In this document: in pieces, positions 36,821 through 47,520 of the stretch | How positions within the stretch are numbered: the stretch's first letter is position 1 | Layout: each line of letters opens with the position of its first letter | From: Cercis canadensis | Taxonomy: Eukaryota > Streptophyta > Magnoliopsida > Fabales > Fabaceae | Direction: 5' to 3' | Assembly: GCA_003255065.1 (NCBI GenBank) | Contig: QAOA01005205.1 | Span: forward strand, 451,630-515,629 | DNA: 64,000 nt | Program-made: the position numbers and the translations under genes | Notes under the pieces: model-generated | The model's input: only the letters and a program-made list of their open reading frames with translations | The model's database searches: none | What the model was told of the DNA's origin: nothing

Positions 36821-37485
36821 CTAAATTAATCATATAAAATTAAAGATAATCATGTATACTAACAAAATAATCATATAATACTAAAAAATATTTTAAATAT
36901 TTCATACAATATAAAAAATAAGTAAAAATATTTCATGTGTAAAAACAAGTAATCTGCCAACTGAGTTGTAAATCAATTAGTCACAAGGCTCTTCTTGCAA
37001 GAAAATGATCTTGTATTCGATACCTCTCATTAACAAAATGAAAATCTCAAAGTGCTCTCTCATATAAAATTATAGTTATGGGTGCTTTGACAATATAACC
37101 CATGAAATAGGTATGGCTCATTCCAAATTTAATAAGTCAAACTCCATCTAAAAAGTGAGAATGAAGCCTTGGTTATTAGGTTAAAAAAAAAAACAAATAC
37201 TCTTTTTCTATAACTTTTAAAACCAATCAAAAGTTTTCTCTTTTTTTATTTGTTCTTTCCGAATTAAAAAAAGTAGAGTGCTCCTTCCCGTGATAACGTG
37301 GCAGTTTGACGCATTCTCTGGTTGGACTAAGACGACCAACCGCACCGCACCCACTCCTTCACAGTTTGCGAACTCTTAACTCTACCGAAATGCATTGGTT
37401 TCGTTTCAGGGTTTCAACGAAAGCATAAGCACCCTTTAAACACTTGAAAACGATAGTGTGTATTGTTTGGGAGCAAGTGTCTCTA

Positions 37486-37587
37486 ATGTCTTCTCCTTCT
37501 CCTATCTATCTGTCGCTGCCGGAAGGAAAGTTATGTAGGACGGTGAGATCGGCCATTATATTTCTAGATAATAGACTACAGTATTAG
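37486..37587 (+). promoter_or_regulatory. Candidate upstream ORF in the MKP1 leader
   Basis: ATG at 37486 opens a 33-codon frame (MSSPSPIYLSLPEGK and on) ending at TAG 37585-37587. Two further short upstream frames start at 37871 (9 codons) and 37878 (4 codons), just before the main start. If all are on the mature transcript they could lower translation of the phosphatase. A possible donor (GTGAGA near 37540) might remove part of this leader. Confidence 0.35.
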
Positions 37588-37929
37588 CTGCTGCTGGTGC
37601 TGGCGTTAAGCGTATTCTTATTTGAATTTTCTTCTTTATTCACTTTATCTAGTCTTCAAATTATAATTATAAGGAAAGAGTCAGTCAGAGAGACAGACAG
37701 GGTCAAGGGTTTTAGGTGAGAATAAGGAAAGAGCTGAGCCAGCCGGGTAGACTGAAATAGCAATATCTACCGTTTTACGGTTAAACACCTAAATCCAATA
37801 TACCATTCCATTTCCATTTCCCTCTGCACTCTGCACTTTCCTAGACGAAAAATCCATCCTTTTCAAATTAATGATTAATGGGTGTGGATTAAGTTACTGA
37901 GTTTTCGATTTCATTTAGTTTTGTGGAAG

Positions 37930-40137
37930 ATGTTAGGAGAAGAGAGCAAGGACCGGCCTGCGGGTGTTGTTGCTCACAGAACATTTTCGCGGTCAGTTTC
38001 GTGGACTGGTCGGTCTCCTACCAGGACTACCCCTAACCTGAGGCCACCACCAAATGGTAAGCCTCGATCCTTGTTGCCGCCCCTTCAGCCCCTCTCCATC
38101 AGTAAGCGGAGTGCAGAGGAGTGGCCAAGTGCAGGATCTGATGATCTTGGAGTTTGGCCCTGTCCACAAACTCCAAGAGGGTCAATCAAAGGCAAAGCCA
38201 TAGAGATTTCTGATAATTCAACTTTCACCAAAGAATTTCAGTTTAAGAGGGATAAATTATCCTTCTTTGATAAGGAATGCTCCAGAATTGCCGAGCATAT
38301 ATACTTGGGCAGTGATACAGTCGCCAAGAATCATCAACTTTTGAGGCAAAATGGAATCACTCATGTCCTCAACTGTGTTGGGTTTGTTTGTCCCGAGTAT
38401 TTCAAAAGTGATTTTGTCTACAAGACACTTTGGTTGCAGGATAGCCCAACAGAGGATATTACCAGCATCCTCTATGATGTATTTGATTACTTTGAAGATG
38501 TTCGAGAGCAAGGTGGGCGTGTCCTTGTGCATTGTTGCCAAGGAGTTTCTCGATCAACCTCTCTGGTCATTGCATATCTCATGTGGAGGGAGGGACAGAG
38601 CTTTGAAGATGCTTTTCAATATGTCAAGACTGCACGAGGAGTAACAAACCCAAATATGGGCTTTGCTTGTCAACTTCTGCAGTGTCAGAAACGGGTACAT
38701 GCTATGCCTGCAAGTCCAAACTCTATTCTTAGGATGTATCGGATGGCCCCTCACTCACCATATGACTCTCTTCATCTGGTGCCTAAGATGATAAACCATC
38801 CAGGTGCAAAAGCGCTTGATTCTCGTGGGGCATTCATCATCCATGTTCCCACTGCTATATATGTCTGGACTGGAAAAGATTGTAATTCAGTGATGTTATG
38901 TAATGCCCGGACAGCAGCCTTTCAGGTTATCCGTTATGAGAGGGCTACGGGTCCAATTCTGACCGTCAAAGAAGGAGAAGAGCCATCAGAGTTTTGGATT
39001 GCTCTTTCTGCCGAACAACTCGTGTCAGGTAATTGTGACAAAGAGGAGGTCAACAAGGAAGGAGTATTGTCTTCTGAAAGCATGGAGGTTGATGAAGCAG
39101 TTACTCTTACTAAGGGGATTAGTAGAAGAAAAGTTGATGATTATGATTTGGATTTTGAAATTTTCCACAAAGCACTTGCTGGTGGGGTTGTTCCGCCATT
39201 TTCTGTATCTAATGCGGGGTCAGAGACTTGCCTCCCTGCTAGAGAAAACGGTTGGGGAAGATTGAGGAGGAAGTTTGCTAATGGTATCATGAAAGAATTG
39301 ATCACATGCTCCAAACGGAACTGTGATGCTACCTTATCCACTGATGAATCGTGTATGATTATGGAAGAACAAAATCAACATTCTGTGATTGATCCTTTGC
39401 CACCATCACCAACCTATCCCTGTGGTTCACCGGATTCTTTTGAATGTTTTCCAAATAACAATTCAGACAGGGCAAAAGATACTTTTGAAGTCCCACAATC
39501 TCCTCTGGGCTCATCACTCTCGCCTTCGAGTTCAGATTACGCAAGTTCATTTTCATTTTCTCCTTCATCTACAAATTGGTCTGACTTGTCATTCGTGTCT
39601 TCTAGGCAATCATCACCTTCTAGCCTCGAATCAACTAAACCCTTTTATGTTAAAGATGCATCATTCTCAGAAGACTCCCCTATGCTTGACAAAGAAGCTG
39701 TCCCTTCACCTTCAAAGGCATTTTCTGCTAATCACACTGTAGGAGAGGTAAATACCTATTTGCCATGTAAAGAATATTTCCCCTCTATTGCAGAGCGCAG
39801 AGGGAGTAATCCACCACCTCTCATGTTTTTATCTTCGGTCAATGAATCATCTCACGTCCACAAGAACCTGGTAAGATCACAGTCATTCTCTTTACCTGAC
39901 TTAGATGATAATAATGTGATTAAGGATGTTAGTTGCAATCAATTTGAGTATGAAATTGAAAACAACGGGAAAGGGCTAATTTCAGATGCTGATATCATTA
40001 GTTCAAATGGTGAACCTCAAAGTAAGATTAGTGATAAAAGCAATCACGCTACCATGTTATGTGATATAATGGTCAAGCTAGAAGTAGAGGAGAAGGCTAA
40101 CGGGATGACAACAAGAGTTCATTTTCGTCCTGTCTAG
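37930..40137 (+). CDS. MKP1: MAP kinase phosphatase MKP1-type dual-specificity phosphatase
   Basis: Intronless as read, 735 residues. Dual-specificity phosphatase that dephosphorylates and turns off MPK3/MPK6-type MAP kinases in plant immunity and UV/stress signalling. N-terminal region carries the family SRSVSWTGRSP and LPPLQPLSISKRS motifs. The catalytic domain spans about 115-260, with general acid Asp171 in WLQDSP and the signature VHCCQGVSRSTS with nucleophile Cys202. A gelsolin-like segment follows at about 298-360 (GAFIIHVPTAIYVWTGKD), then a long Ser/Pro-rich tail. Arabidopsis MKP1 (At3g55270, 784 aa as recalled) has more sequence at the C-terminus; here the tail ends soon after residue 700 in unrelated residues. 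ATG 37930 (MLGEESKDRP) is chosen because the upstream in-frame extension from 37882 begins with GTG. Confidence 0.93.
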   Translation: MLGEESKDRPAGVVAHRTFSRSVSWTGRSPTRTTPNLRPPPNGKPRSLLPPLQPLSISKRSAEEWPSAGSDDLGVWPCPQTPRGSIKGKAIEISDNSTFTKEFQFKRDKLSFFDKECSRIAEHIYLGSDTVAKNHQLLRQNGITHVLNCVGFVCPEYFKSDFVYKTLWLQDSPTEDITSILYDVFDYFEDVREQGGRVLVHCCQGVSRSTSLVIAYLMWREGQSFEDAFQYVKTARGVTNPNMGFACQLLQCQKRVHAMPASPNSILRMYRMAPHSPYDSLHLVPKMINHPGAKALDSRGAFIIHVPTAIYVWTGKDCNSVMLCNARTAAFQVIRYERATGPILTVKEGEEPSEFWIALSAEQLVSGNCDKEEVNKEGVLSSESMEVDEAVTLTKGISRRKVDDYDLDFEIFHKALAGGVVPPFSVSNAGSETCLPARENGWGRLRRKFANGIMKELITCSKRNCDATLSTDESCMIMEEQNQHSVIDPLPPSPTYPCGSPDSFECFPNNNSDRAKDTFEVPQSPLGSSLSPSSSDYASSFSFSPSSTNWSDLSFVSSRQSSPSSLESTKPFYVKDASFSEDSPMLDKEAVPSPSKAFSANHTVGEVNTYLPCKEYFPSIAERRGSNPPPLMFLSSVNESSHVHKNLVRSQSFSLPDLDDNNVIKDVSCNQFEYEIENNGKGLISDADIISSNGEPQSKISDKSNHATMLCDIMVKLEVEEKANGMTTRVHFRPV

Positions 40138-41076
40138 CCATAGTTGGCATAGTTGGTCTCTTTATGAAGGTGAATTTGCATCAAGATCTTAAAAATGTTT
40201 AAAATGTATGAGCCTTCGGAGAATGAACAGTAATACCTATACAGATATGTGTAGTCTGTGCATTAATAATAGCATTTGGAGTATATTATAATGATCAAGT
40301 GAATACAGAGTCTTTCTTCTTTTTTGGCTGTCTTATTCCTGTTTGCTTTTGTTTATTTGAACCACCACGCCAGTACAAAAGGTGTTGCTGTTTAAGGATG
40401 AAAAAGGGTAGCAAAGGCGCCACCTATAGACTCACAAGCACTAGAATATAAATAGCCTTTGCGGGAATTTACATTAGGAGGAATTATTATAACAGGCATT
40501 AACTAAATGGAGGAAGTAATATATCATTTACAAATTTCTGGAATCATTTTTCTTGCTTTGATAAAATAAAAATGAAGTTTCGGATGCAATGTTTCATTTG
40601 ATTGACTGTAACAGCCAACAGGAATCCTAAAATCACAGTTAACAACTTCAGGTCTAAACCACGTATAAACTTGAATTTTAGCAAAGATTAGCATCACAAA
40701 TAGGTGTTTATACTGACATAAAGTAATTGTATGTGAACCAGTCATCTATATTGGAGGAAGCATTTAGCTTTGATCTTCATTTTTTTGTTGTTGTGGAAAT
40801 CTAAGATTAACATAGGGAGCCGGGTGCTCCTTGCTATCACTTGTTGGCTACTCTATTATACAAGTGAAGAAAGTTGTGTCTAGCAGTTGATTCCCTTTTT
40901 TGCTTGGTTTTCAGGAGAATTGCACCAAATAACGTCCAAGTTTGGATTATATGGATAGGGCTCCAAACATCTGTTCCACTAATATGCACATGCATTGCAA
41001 ATGGTATGTTGGTTATTATCCATATATACCAAAATACATGTAATCTGCGCAGAGGGAACACAGTGCAGACATGGCC
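40138..41076. other. Convergent 3' region, MKP1 and coilin
   Basis: 3' untranslated sequence of MKP1 (plus strand) meeting that of coilin (minus strand); stops are 939 bp apart. Candidate plus-strand polyadenylation A/T-rich signals lie around 40260-40300. Short frames here match nothing. Confidence 0.5.
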
Positions 41077-44000
41077 CTAGTGTTGGTTTGTTTCTGAAAG
41101 TCCATTTTGCGCCCTTAAACGTGCCATTGTCGGACCCAGCGCACTGCATCTCAAGGCTCTGTGGGACCATGAACGAGTGCCTGAGCTCTCTTCTTTGCTC
41201 CAACCATGCTCCTGAGACAGCTGGGACTTCTTTGCTGTTAATGCCTCATTAATTACATCCCACACGTTTACTTCTCCGTTTTCTTTTTCTGGAAAGAGAG
41301 CCACACGTATGAGCAGTTGTTTAATGCATCTGGCTGCTTTCATATTTATAACAATCTAATTTAAAGCAAGGATTTTTTTGGCCGACATTACCTTGAGCAG
41401 GGCTATGAACATCCCGTTTGTTGTGTGGCTTGTAACTTTCGACAGCAGTTCGATCATCCACTAGTTCTTCATCAATCCTACCATTAGTTGCTTTTGTTTC
41501 ATCAACCAAAGCCTCACCAACAGCAACTACGTTTGCGCAATCCACATTGCCATGCTTAACCATTCTCACGTCAGCAAGTGATAAATAATCTATCTGTAGA
41601 AGGGGCGTACTTGATCACTTTCATGCAAATAAGAAGCAGCAGCAGCTCATTCTATGCTTGCTTGTTAGTTAGAAAGACAACTTTTTGGACATTCAGTTTC
41701 AAACTTCCAATGTATCACTCTAGGGGCATCAACATGAAAGCCTCGTAACAACCTTAAAATTTTCTACTTTTCTATTTAGCTTGTAAGCTATTCCTCAAGA
41801 AAGACCAAGACAAAATAAATTTACATATATAAACAGCTTAAGATGTACAGCTACTAAAGAGTATAATACTTCTGGAGATTAGTTTTCTTTCTGCAATTCC
41901 TTAAATTTATGGATTTCACCTAGGACAGACAGCTCAAATAGATGGTTAACCATAGTGGCAAGATGACACTAATCAGGTTTTACCGTTTGTACTGAACATT
42001 TACTTACTAAATGATTATTCACATACCAATTTAATGAGTTGAGTTAGATCATAGAAATTCCGTAAAATGCTATGAAATATGCCTATCCCCTGATAATGTT
42101 AGAATGTGTCACAGAATTGGAAGTGCACGTTATCAGACACAAATGCATGAGTCGCAGGGTGCAGTTATGTGTACCATATTGGTATGAACTCCAATAATAA
42201 CTAAGTGAGCTTCAATGCCAAAATGAAGGAATTAAAGAGATCAAGTGATAGAATTCTACCTCTAAAGACCCATCTTCCCCATAAGGGGATGGATCAGATA
42301 GTAAAGAGGATGCCTCCTCATCTATTCTCTTCTCAAAATTGAATGGATATTCTGAAACTGGTAGCAGCCTAATCCTCTTTGTTTCAGGATCATACTGAGA
42401 TACCTTCCCAACCTGCAGAACATGAATGTATTAAATAGTAGACTTTTTGTGCAGAATGGTTGTATAATAGTTCAAAAGCTGACTTGATACCTACCCTATA
42501 GGAGGAAAGCTCCGGTGTCCATAATTCTGATAATTCAATTAAGCGATATGCAATTACATCACCTTCCTGCAGTATATGTAGAAGAGATTTAATTGCACCA
42601 TAGAAGTACAATACGACATACGTTATTGCTTGATACCACGGAATAACAATAAACAAGAAAACAAATCGTATTATAAAAAGCATTTGAGAAGGCTTGTAAT
42701 ATAACACCTTGGTCCATCAATTTCCTCCGCTGCTTTGAAAGATAAAAATATACACCAAGGTCACTTTGGAGTATGTAAAAAACAAACCTTAGGCAAGCTT
42801 GTATAAGGTGTAAGCTTATCGAAGTCTACAGGAATGTATGCATGTTTCTCTTCAGCATTCGGAACACGGGGACACTCTTGATTGGAAAGTTTATAGGCAT
42901 CCCGTTTATGGACTGAGATTTTTTCTTTACCCCATTTCTGGCCCTTCTTCTTGCTGGTAATTCCATTCCACTGAAATGCTTCCTGAAGCATCGAGATGGT
43001 ATTTTGATGTCAATGAAAAATTATTTGATCAAATGGCAGTCATATCCCAAGACTGAGAACACCAAAAAGATAACCATGGCCTTCTATCAGGTATTGATCT
43101 TATTAGCAAATTGACATGGAACTATCGTTCAATGCTCATATTACAACAAACTTCTTATCTGTAAGAATAAATAATAAAATAAATTGCAAGTTATAAAACT
43201 TGAACCATCCTGATGATTATGTGAATGGCTACAACTTAAATTCTTGAAAGCACAAAACAATTAGAAAGAACCATATCATATGCTAAAGAATATTTTTAAG
43301 CAACAGTTTTGATTCCTTCCACAAGAATCTTTCAAGAATACTACTATGCAGTTTTTTTAGCTCCCTCCCACCTCTCTTTATTACCCACCACCCCTCCTAA
43401 CAAAACAAAAGGAAGGTACTATAAACTATAAAGAGAGAACAAGTAAGAGATTTAAGCGATTTTGGAAAATCTTTGATTCTCAATCCAAACCTTCAAATCA
43501 ATTAGGAAAATAAACAAAAGAAGTTCAGATGCAAACATCTAGGCACAATAGAATTATGTGCAAAAATCAACAAACCACTGGAAGTTGATTCTGCGGCACT
43601 GCTTGATCTGCATCAAATAGACCATGAACATAAATCAGATGAGTAATGCTATCCTAAAGCAAAAAAAAAAAAAAGTGCTCCTTGATAGAGACAGAGTTAA
43701 ACCTTTCCTAAGGGGCTCAAAGCGAATGTGTCCTGGCCTTATTTCTATGGGAACAATGTCATCCTCTGCTTCGCTTTCTCCATCAGGTTCTTGATTTACT
43801 TCGGAAGTTATGCAATTACTAACTTTGACAGGTAATTGTTGCACATCTTTTTCAAGCACTGGACTTTGATGGAGCTGCAGAATTGGAGGAAATAACATAA
43901 ACTTCTAAAACAAATATAAAGATACATTTGCAAATAGTAACTTTAGAGTAGTGATCTCCAAGTAAAGTAGTATACAATTGAAAGCTTTGCATACATTAAG

Positions 44001-47000
44001 CGGACGTCTTACTAATCAGATTATAACATAGCAAAGAGCATATACAGCAAGTAAGTTCCAATTCACAAATGGCAACAGGACTAACTCATTATCCAACTCT
44101 ACATGTAAGCTAAATCATCTCTGCAGTAGTGTCATGAAACAATATTACCTTTTCCTTCTCTAATTTCACTTGTTCCCTCAACCATCGTCTCTTAGCTTTC
44201 TTCCGCCGAGCACTTCTGCTAGGCAACTGACAAAGGATAAAAATCAATAACACCAAAGTGTACAATTTTGTTTTATTTTCCATCTGCCTCCCCCCCCCAA
44301 ACCCCTTTTTTTTTTCTTTCTTTTTCTTCAAGAGATTGACCAGCAAAGTACTTGAAAAGAATAAAACATGTGAATGTGATAAGAAATGTCCAGGGAGGTG
44401 ATGCTTGAAAATTGAAATTCGTAAATTATTGATCACCAGCTTATCGCCACCTTCTATACTATAGTTGCTTGAATCAAATATGAAACACATGCTCTGTCGT
44501 TTTCTCAGATTATTCAGACCTGTTAACTTAAATGTTTTAATCAAAGAGTTATGAGTTTGCAATAAAGTTGAGAGACAAACCATAATGGAAATGAAATCTT
44601 CAGTCACATCAAGTAATTCATTATTAAAGCTGCTAACAATATAATTTTCTTTATATAAGTTACAAATAATTGAATAGAAATTAAATCATATGTGAAGAGA
44701 CCCATTTAAACACAAAATTTCATTTTAACCATTTTTTGGGGAAGGAGGGGGTCATAAGGAATTAACATCCATGGAACTTACTAGATTGTCCTTGCTCAAA
44801 GTTGACAAGTAATAAAAATACACTTGAATTGGAAAAATTCTCCATATTTTTACAAGCAAGCTTTTGCAATATTGTGACACAAATTAAATTGTGCAGGAAT
44901 TATCACAACCACATGAAAATTATTCAGTTTCATAAGGTTAAGTGGAAATAGTAACTGCATATGTGCTCCAAACAGTGAAGTTAACCCTTACCTTTTCAGT
45001 TTCACCATCTGGATTGGAAACATCTATATTGCCTTTGCCATCATCTTGAGGCTGACAAAGCCTATACAACATATAAGCAAATAATGAGGGGAAAAAATAT
45101 TCAACTTCCAATACACTGGGACCAACAACACCCTTGTCCCAGGGATCGGGGATCCAGGAATCAACAACCTATACATGACAACCCGATGCATATTTCTCCT
45201 ACTTCATCAAAGCATATTTCTCAATCTACCAACAGAGACAGATCAAAAGAATTCAGAAGGAAGAAAACATTGAACATGTTTTTGGATAAAAAGAAACCAC
45301 TGAACATAAAAACTACATTCATCAGTGACATTTTATCAGGTAACTATGACGACCCAAAGAATGGCTAAAAATATAATACAACGCACAGTTAGAAAAGAAA
45401 GTAACATGCACCAGCCAATTATTGTATATATCACAAATGTAACAGAGATGTACCTTGTTTCAGTAGGCATTGACCCACTAGTTTTATTACTCAGTGTACA
45501 CTTGTCAAGGGTGTGGATGCTTGACTTATCCTGCTGACTAGATAAACTTGATGACTTGTCATTGTCCTTCTTGACAAGACTCAATTGGCGATGACTAACA
45601 TAGTCTTGCAAGTTTCTATTTGCTTCAGGAATGACTGCCAACTTCTCAGTAGAAGATAACTTAATTTTCTTCTGCCTGAATGGAAAAATAATGAGATGAA
45701 GTTAACAACCCAAATAATGTTTATTTACCCAATAACGGCTACCAAGTAGGTCCAAGCAGGAAGAAGTTTAAACAGAAAGGAAAGATCCCTTGCAAAATTT
45801 TACACTTCCATAGCACCATGTTTGATATTTCAGCTTCAAAGCACTTACTGTTAACATATTTGGCATGTTTGTACTTCAAAGTCACAAAAAACCTCCTTAT
45901 AAACTTTATCTTTATACAGAAAATGGTAGAAATTGACAGCTCAGTAATTCGTATCACACAGTATGAAGCAAAATTTTCTCTCCACAATTTCCTGCATTAT
46001 TCAACTTGCCTACGATAGGATATTGACACTCCTGCAATGTGTAAGTATAAAATAAACAGCAAATTGCTGAACTCCCTTGTCCTTGCACACAGAAGGGCAC
46101 ACTTATAAAATATACTTCATAAAAATTAGATTCTGAAACACTCAGCTAAATAATCCTCAACTTTTTGGTAGACTACAGCCTTGATCTAATAACAATTAAC
46201 AAGTTTTATAAAACAAACCTTGTACCCTGGAGCTTCTTTGATGCTTTTCTTTTCTTTGACACTGCACCTCTGTCTGATTTAGATTCCCCATGAATAGCAT
46301 CTTCACATTGATCATTTTCATCCTCTGGTGATTCGATTTTATATGCTCCAGTCTCCTCTTGAAATTTCTCATTTGTGAGAAGTTTTGGAAACTCCACATA
46401 TTGATGTTCACGGGGAGAAGATGTCAGCATTGCACGCTTGTAATCAATTGATATGTTTCCTTTTCTTTTCACACTGCCATATTTAATACATATATAAGAG
46501 AACTCTACAAGGACAACAATGTAGTATGTTGCAGAAAGAGTCACCCATAACTGACCAGACAATGTCTTCATCCTTCAAAATACAAGTTGACTCGAAGGGT
46601 GGTAAAACGAAGTCATCCATCTGCAATAAAAGTTAAATGAATCAAAAGGCAACAAAATTAAGATTGGATTTCGCTTTGCTGTTCAACCCAACCACAAGAG
46701 AATGTTTTCTTAATCACCATTGCCCACAAACTACTTTTTTCTTTTTGAAGAAAGTTTATATCAATAATATTTCAATGTTTCAATTGTTGGAATTGGGAAC
46801 TAGAGCACGAGGGAGGGTAAAGACCATACTGAGAGGATGATGCCATTAGGACAAGTGCGATGCAAGCCGAAAGTGTAGAGGAGATAAGATACTAGGTCGG
46901 AGATGGTGTTGTGTTGGGGTTTTAGCAGAACCCAGCATCGCTTCAACCCCTCCTTCTTCTTTGTCTTGCTCAGCATGTGCCGGTCCTCGAACACCAGACG

Positions 47001-47021
47001 AAGTCTCACCGTCTCCGTCAT
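41077..47021 (-). CDS. COILIN: Coilin
   Basis: Scaffold protein of Cajal bodies, where snRNPs and other small RNPs are modified and assembled. Thirteen exons on the minus strand: 47021-46830, 46620-46556, 46473-46219, 45675-45454, 45061-44992, 44226-44149, 43874-43703, 43607-43576, 42982-42788, 42566-42495, 42412-42260, 41593-41392, 41288-41077; phases close to 639 residues (Arabidopsis coilin At1g13030 is about 608). The N-terminal self-association domain (1 to about 95) starts MTETVRLRLVFEDRHMLSK and includes DDFVLPPFESTCILKDEDIV. The middle is basic and disordered (SKKRKASKK; SARRKKAKRRWLREQ). The C-terminal Tudor-like domain, about 428-475, reads EGDVIAYRLIELSELWTPEL. The end contains SWSHRALRCSALGPTMARLR. 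An in-frame ATG at 47063 exists, but homology begins at 47021. Confidence 0.92.
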
Positions 47022-47520
47022 GATTATTCGCGCAGCAATCGTGACAGACAGCTTTTCTGGCAAACGCTGCTTCGAAACGCTCTGCTCGGCTTCTTAAACC
47101 CTCGCCAAGCCAGTAAACAAGCTGACGCGTGGGCCACTGAAGTAACGACCGAACCGAATGCCGTTTCAGGCGTTTCTACACCTTCTCTGGGTTAGGAGCT
47201 AAGCTGGCTGTGGCCAAGCCGCGCTAATCCTTTTTTTTCTTTTATAGAAATTGTTATGGTTAAGTTAAGGACTCTCAAAAGCAATACAATTAATTAATGC
47301 CTAAAAAAAAAATACAATTTAGGACAATTATTCTTAATTTTAATACTTGAAGAGAAAAAATTAAAAAATTTCAAAAACAAATGGTTCTGAAGTGCTTATC
47401 ATCTTCATATATTTTTTAGTATAACTATCACATGCCAACACAAGTTTTAAAATTATTTTTATTATTTGAAATTGAATTAAAAATTAATAAGGCTTTAGAC
47501 CTTTCTCCTGAGTAGTTTTG
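47022..47520. other. Coilin promoter side and truncated copia junction
   Basis: Upstream of coilin (minus strand) followed by AT-rich sequence leading into the decayed copia element. No 5' LTR, primer-binding site or gag sequence is seen before the first recognisable copia residues near 47630. Confidence 0.45.

Larger units (their letters stand above)
33816..37485. other. Gene-free stretch upstream of MKP1
   Basis: About 3.7 kb with no supported gene. It contains the 167-bp tandem duplication at 34855-35188, foldbacks at 35771-35950 and 36561-36820, and long homopolymer runs. A 95-codon frame at 34543-34830 (a hydrophobic Phe/Leu/Cys-rich stretch) matches nothing I know. Confidence 0.5.

Noticed and set aside
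37882..37929. N-terminal extension of MKP1 by 16 codons
   Set aside because: The extension would start with GTG; the first in-frame ATG is 37930 and fits the family start.
47022..47063. Coilin start 14 codons earlier at 47063
   Set aside because: In frame, but homology to coilin starts at the Met at 47021; kept only as an alternative.
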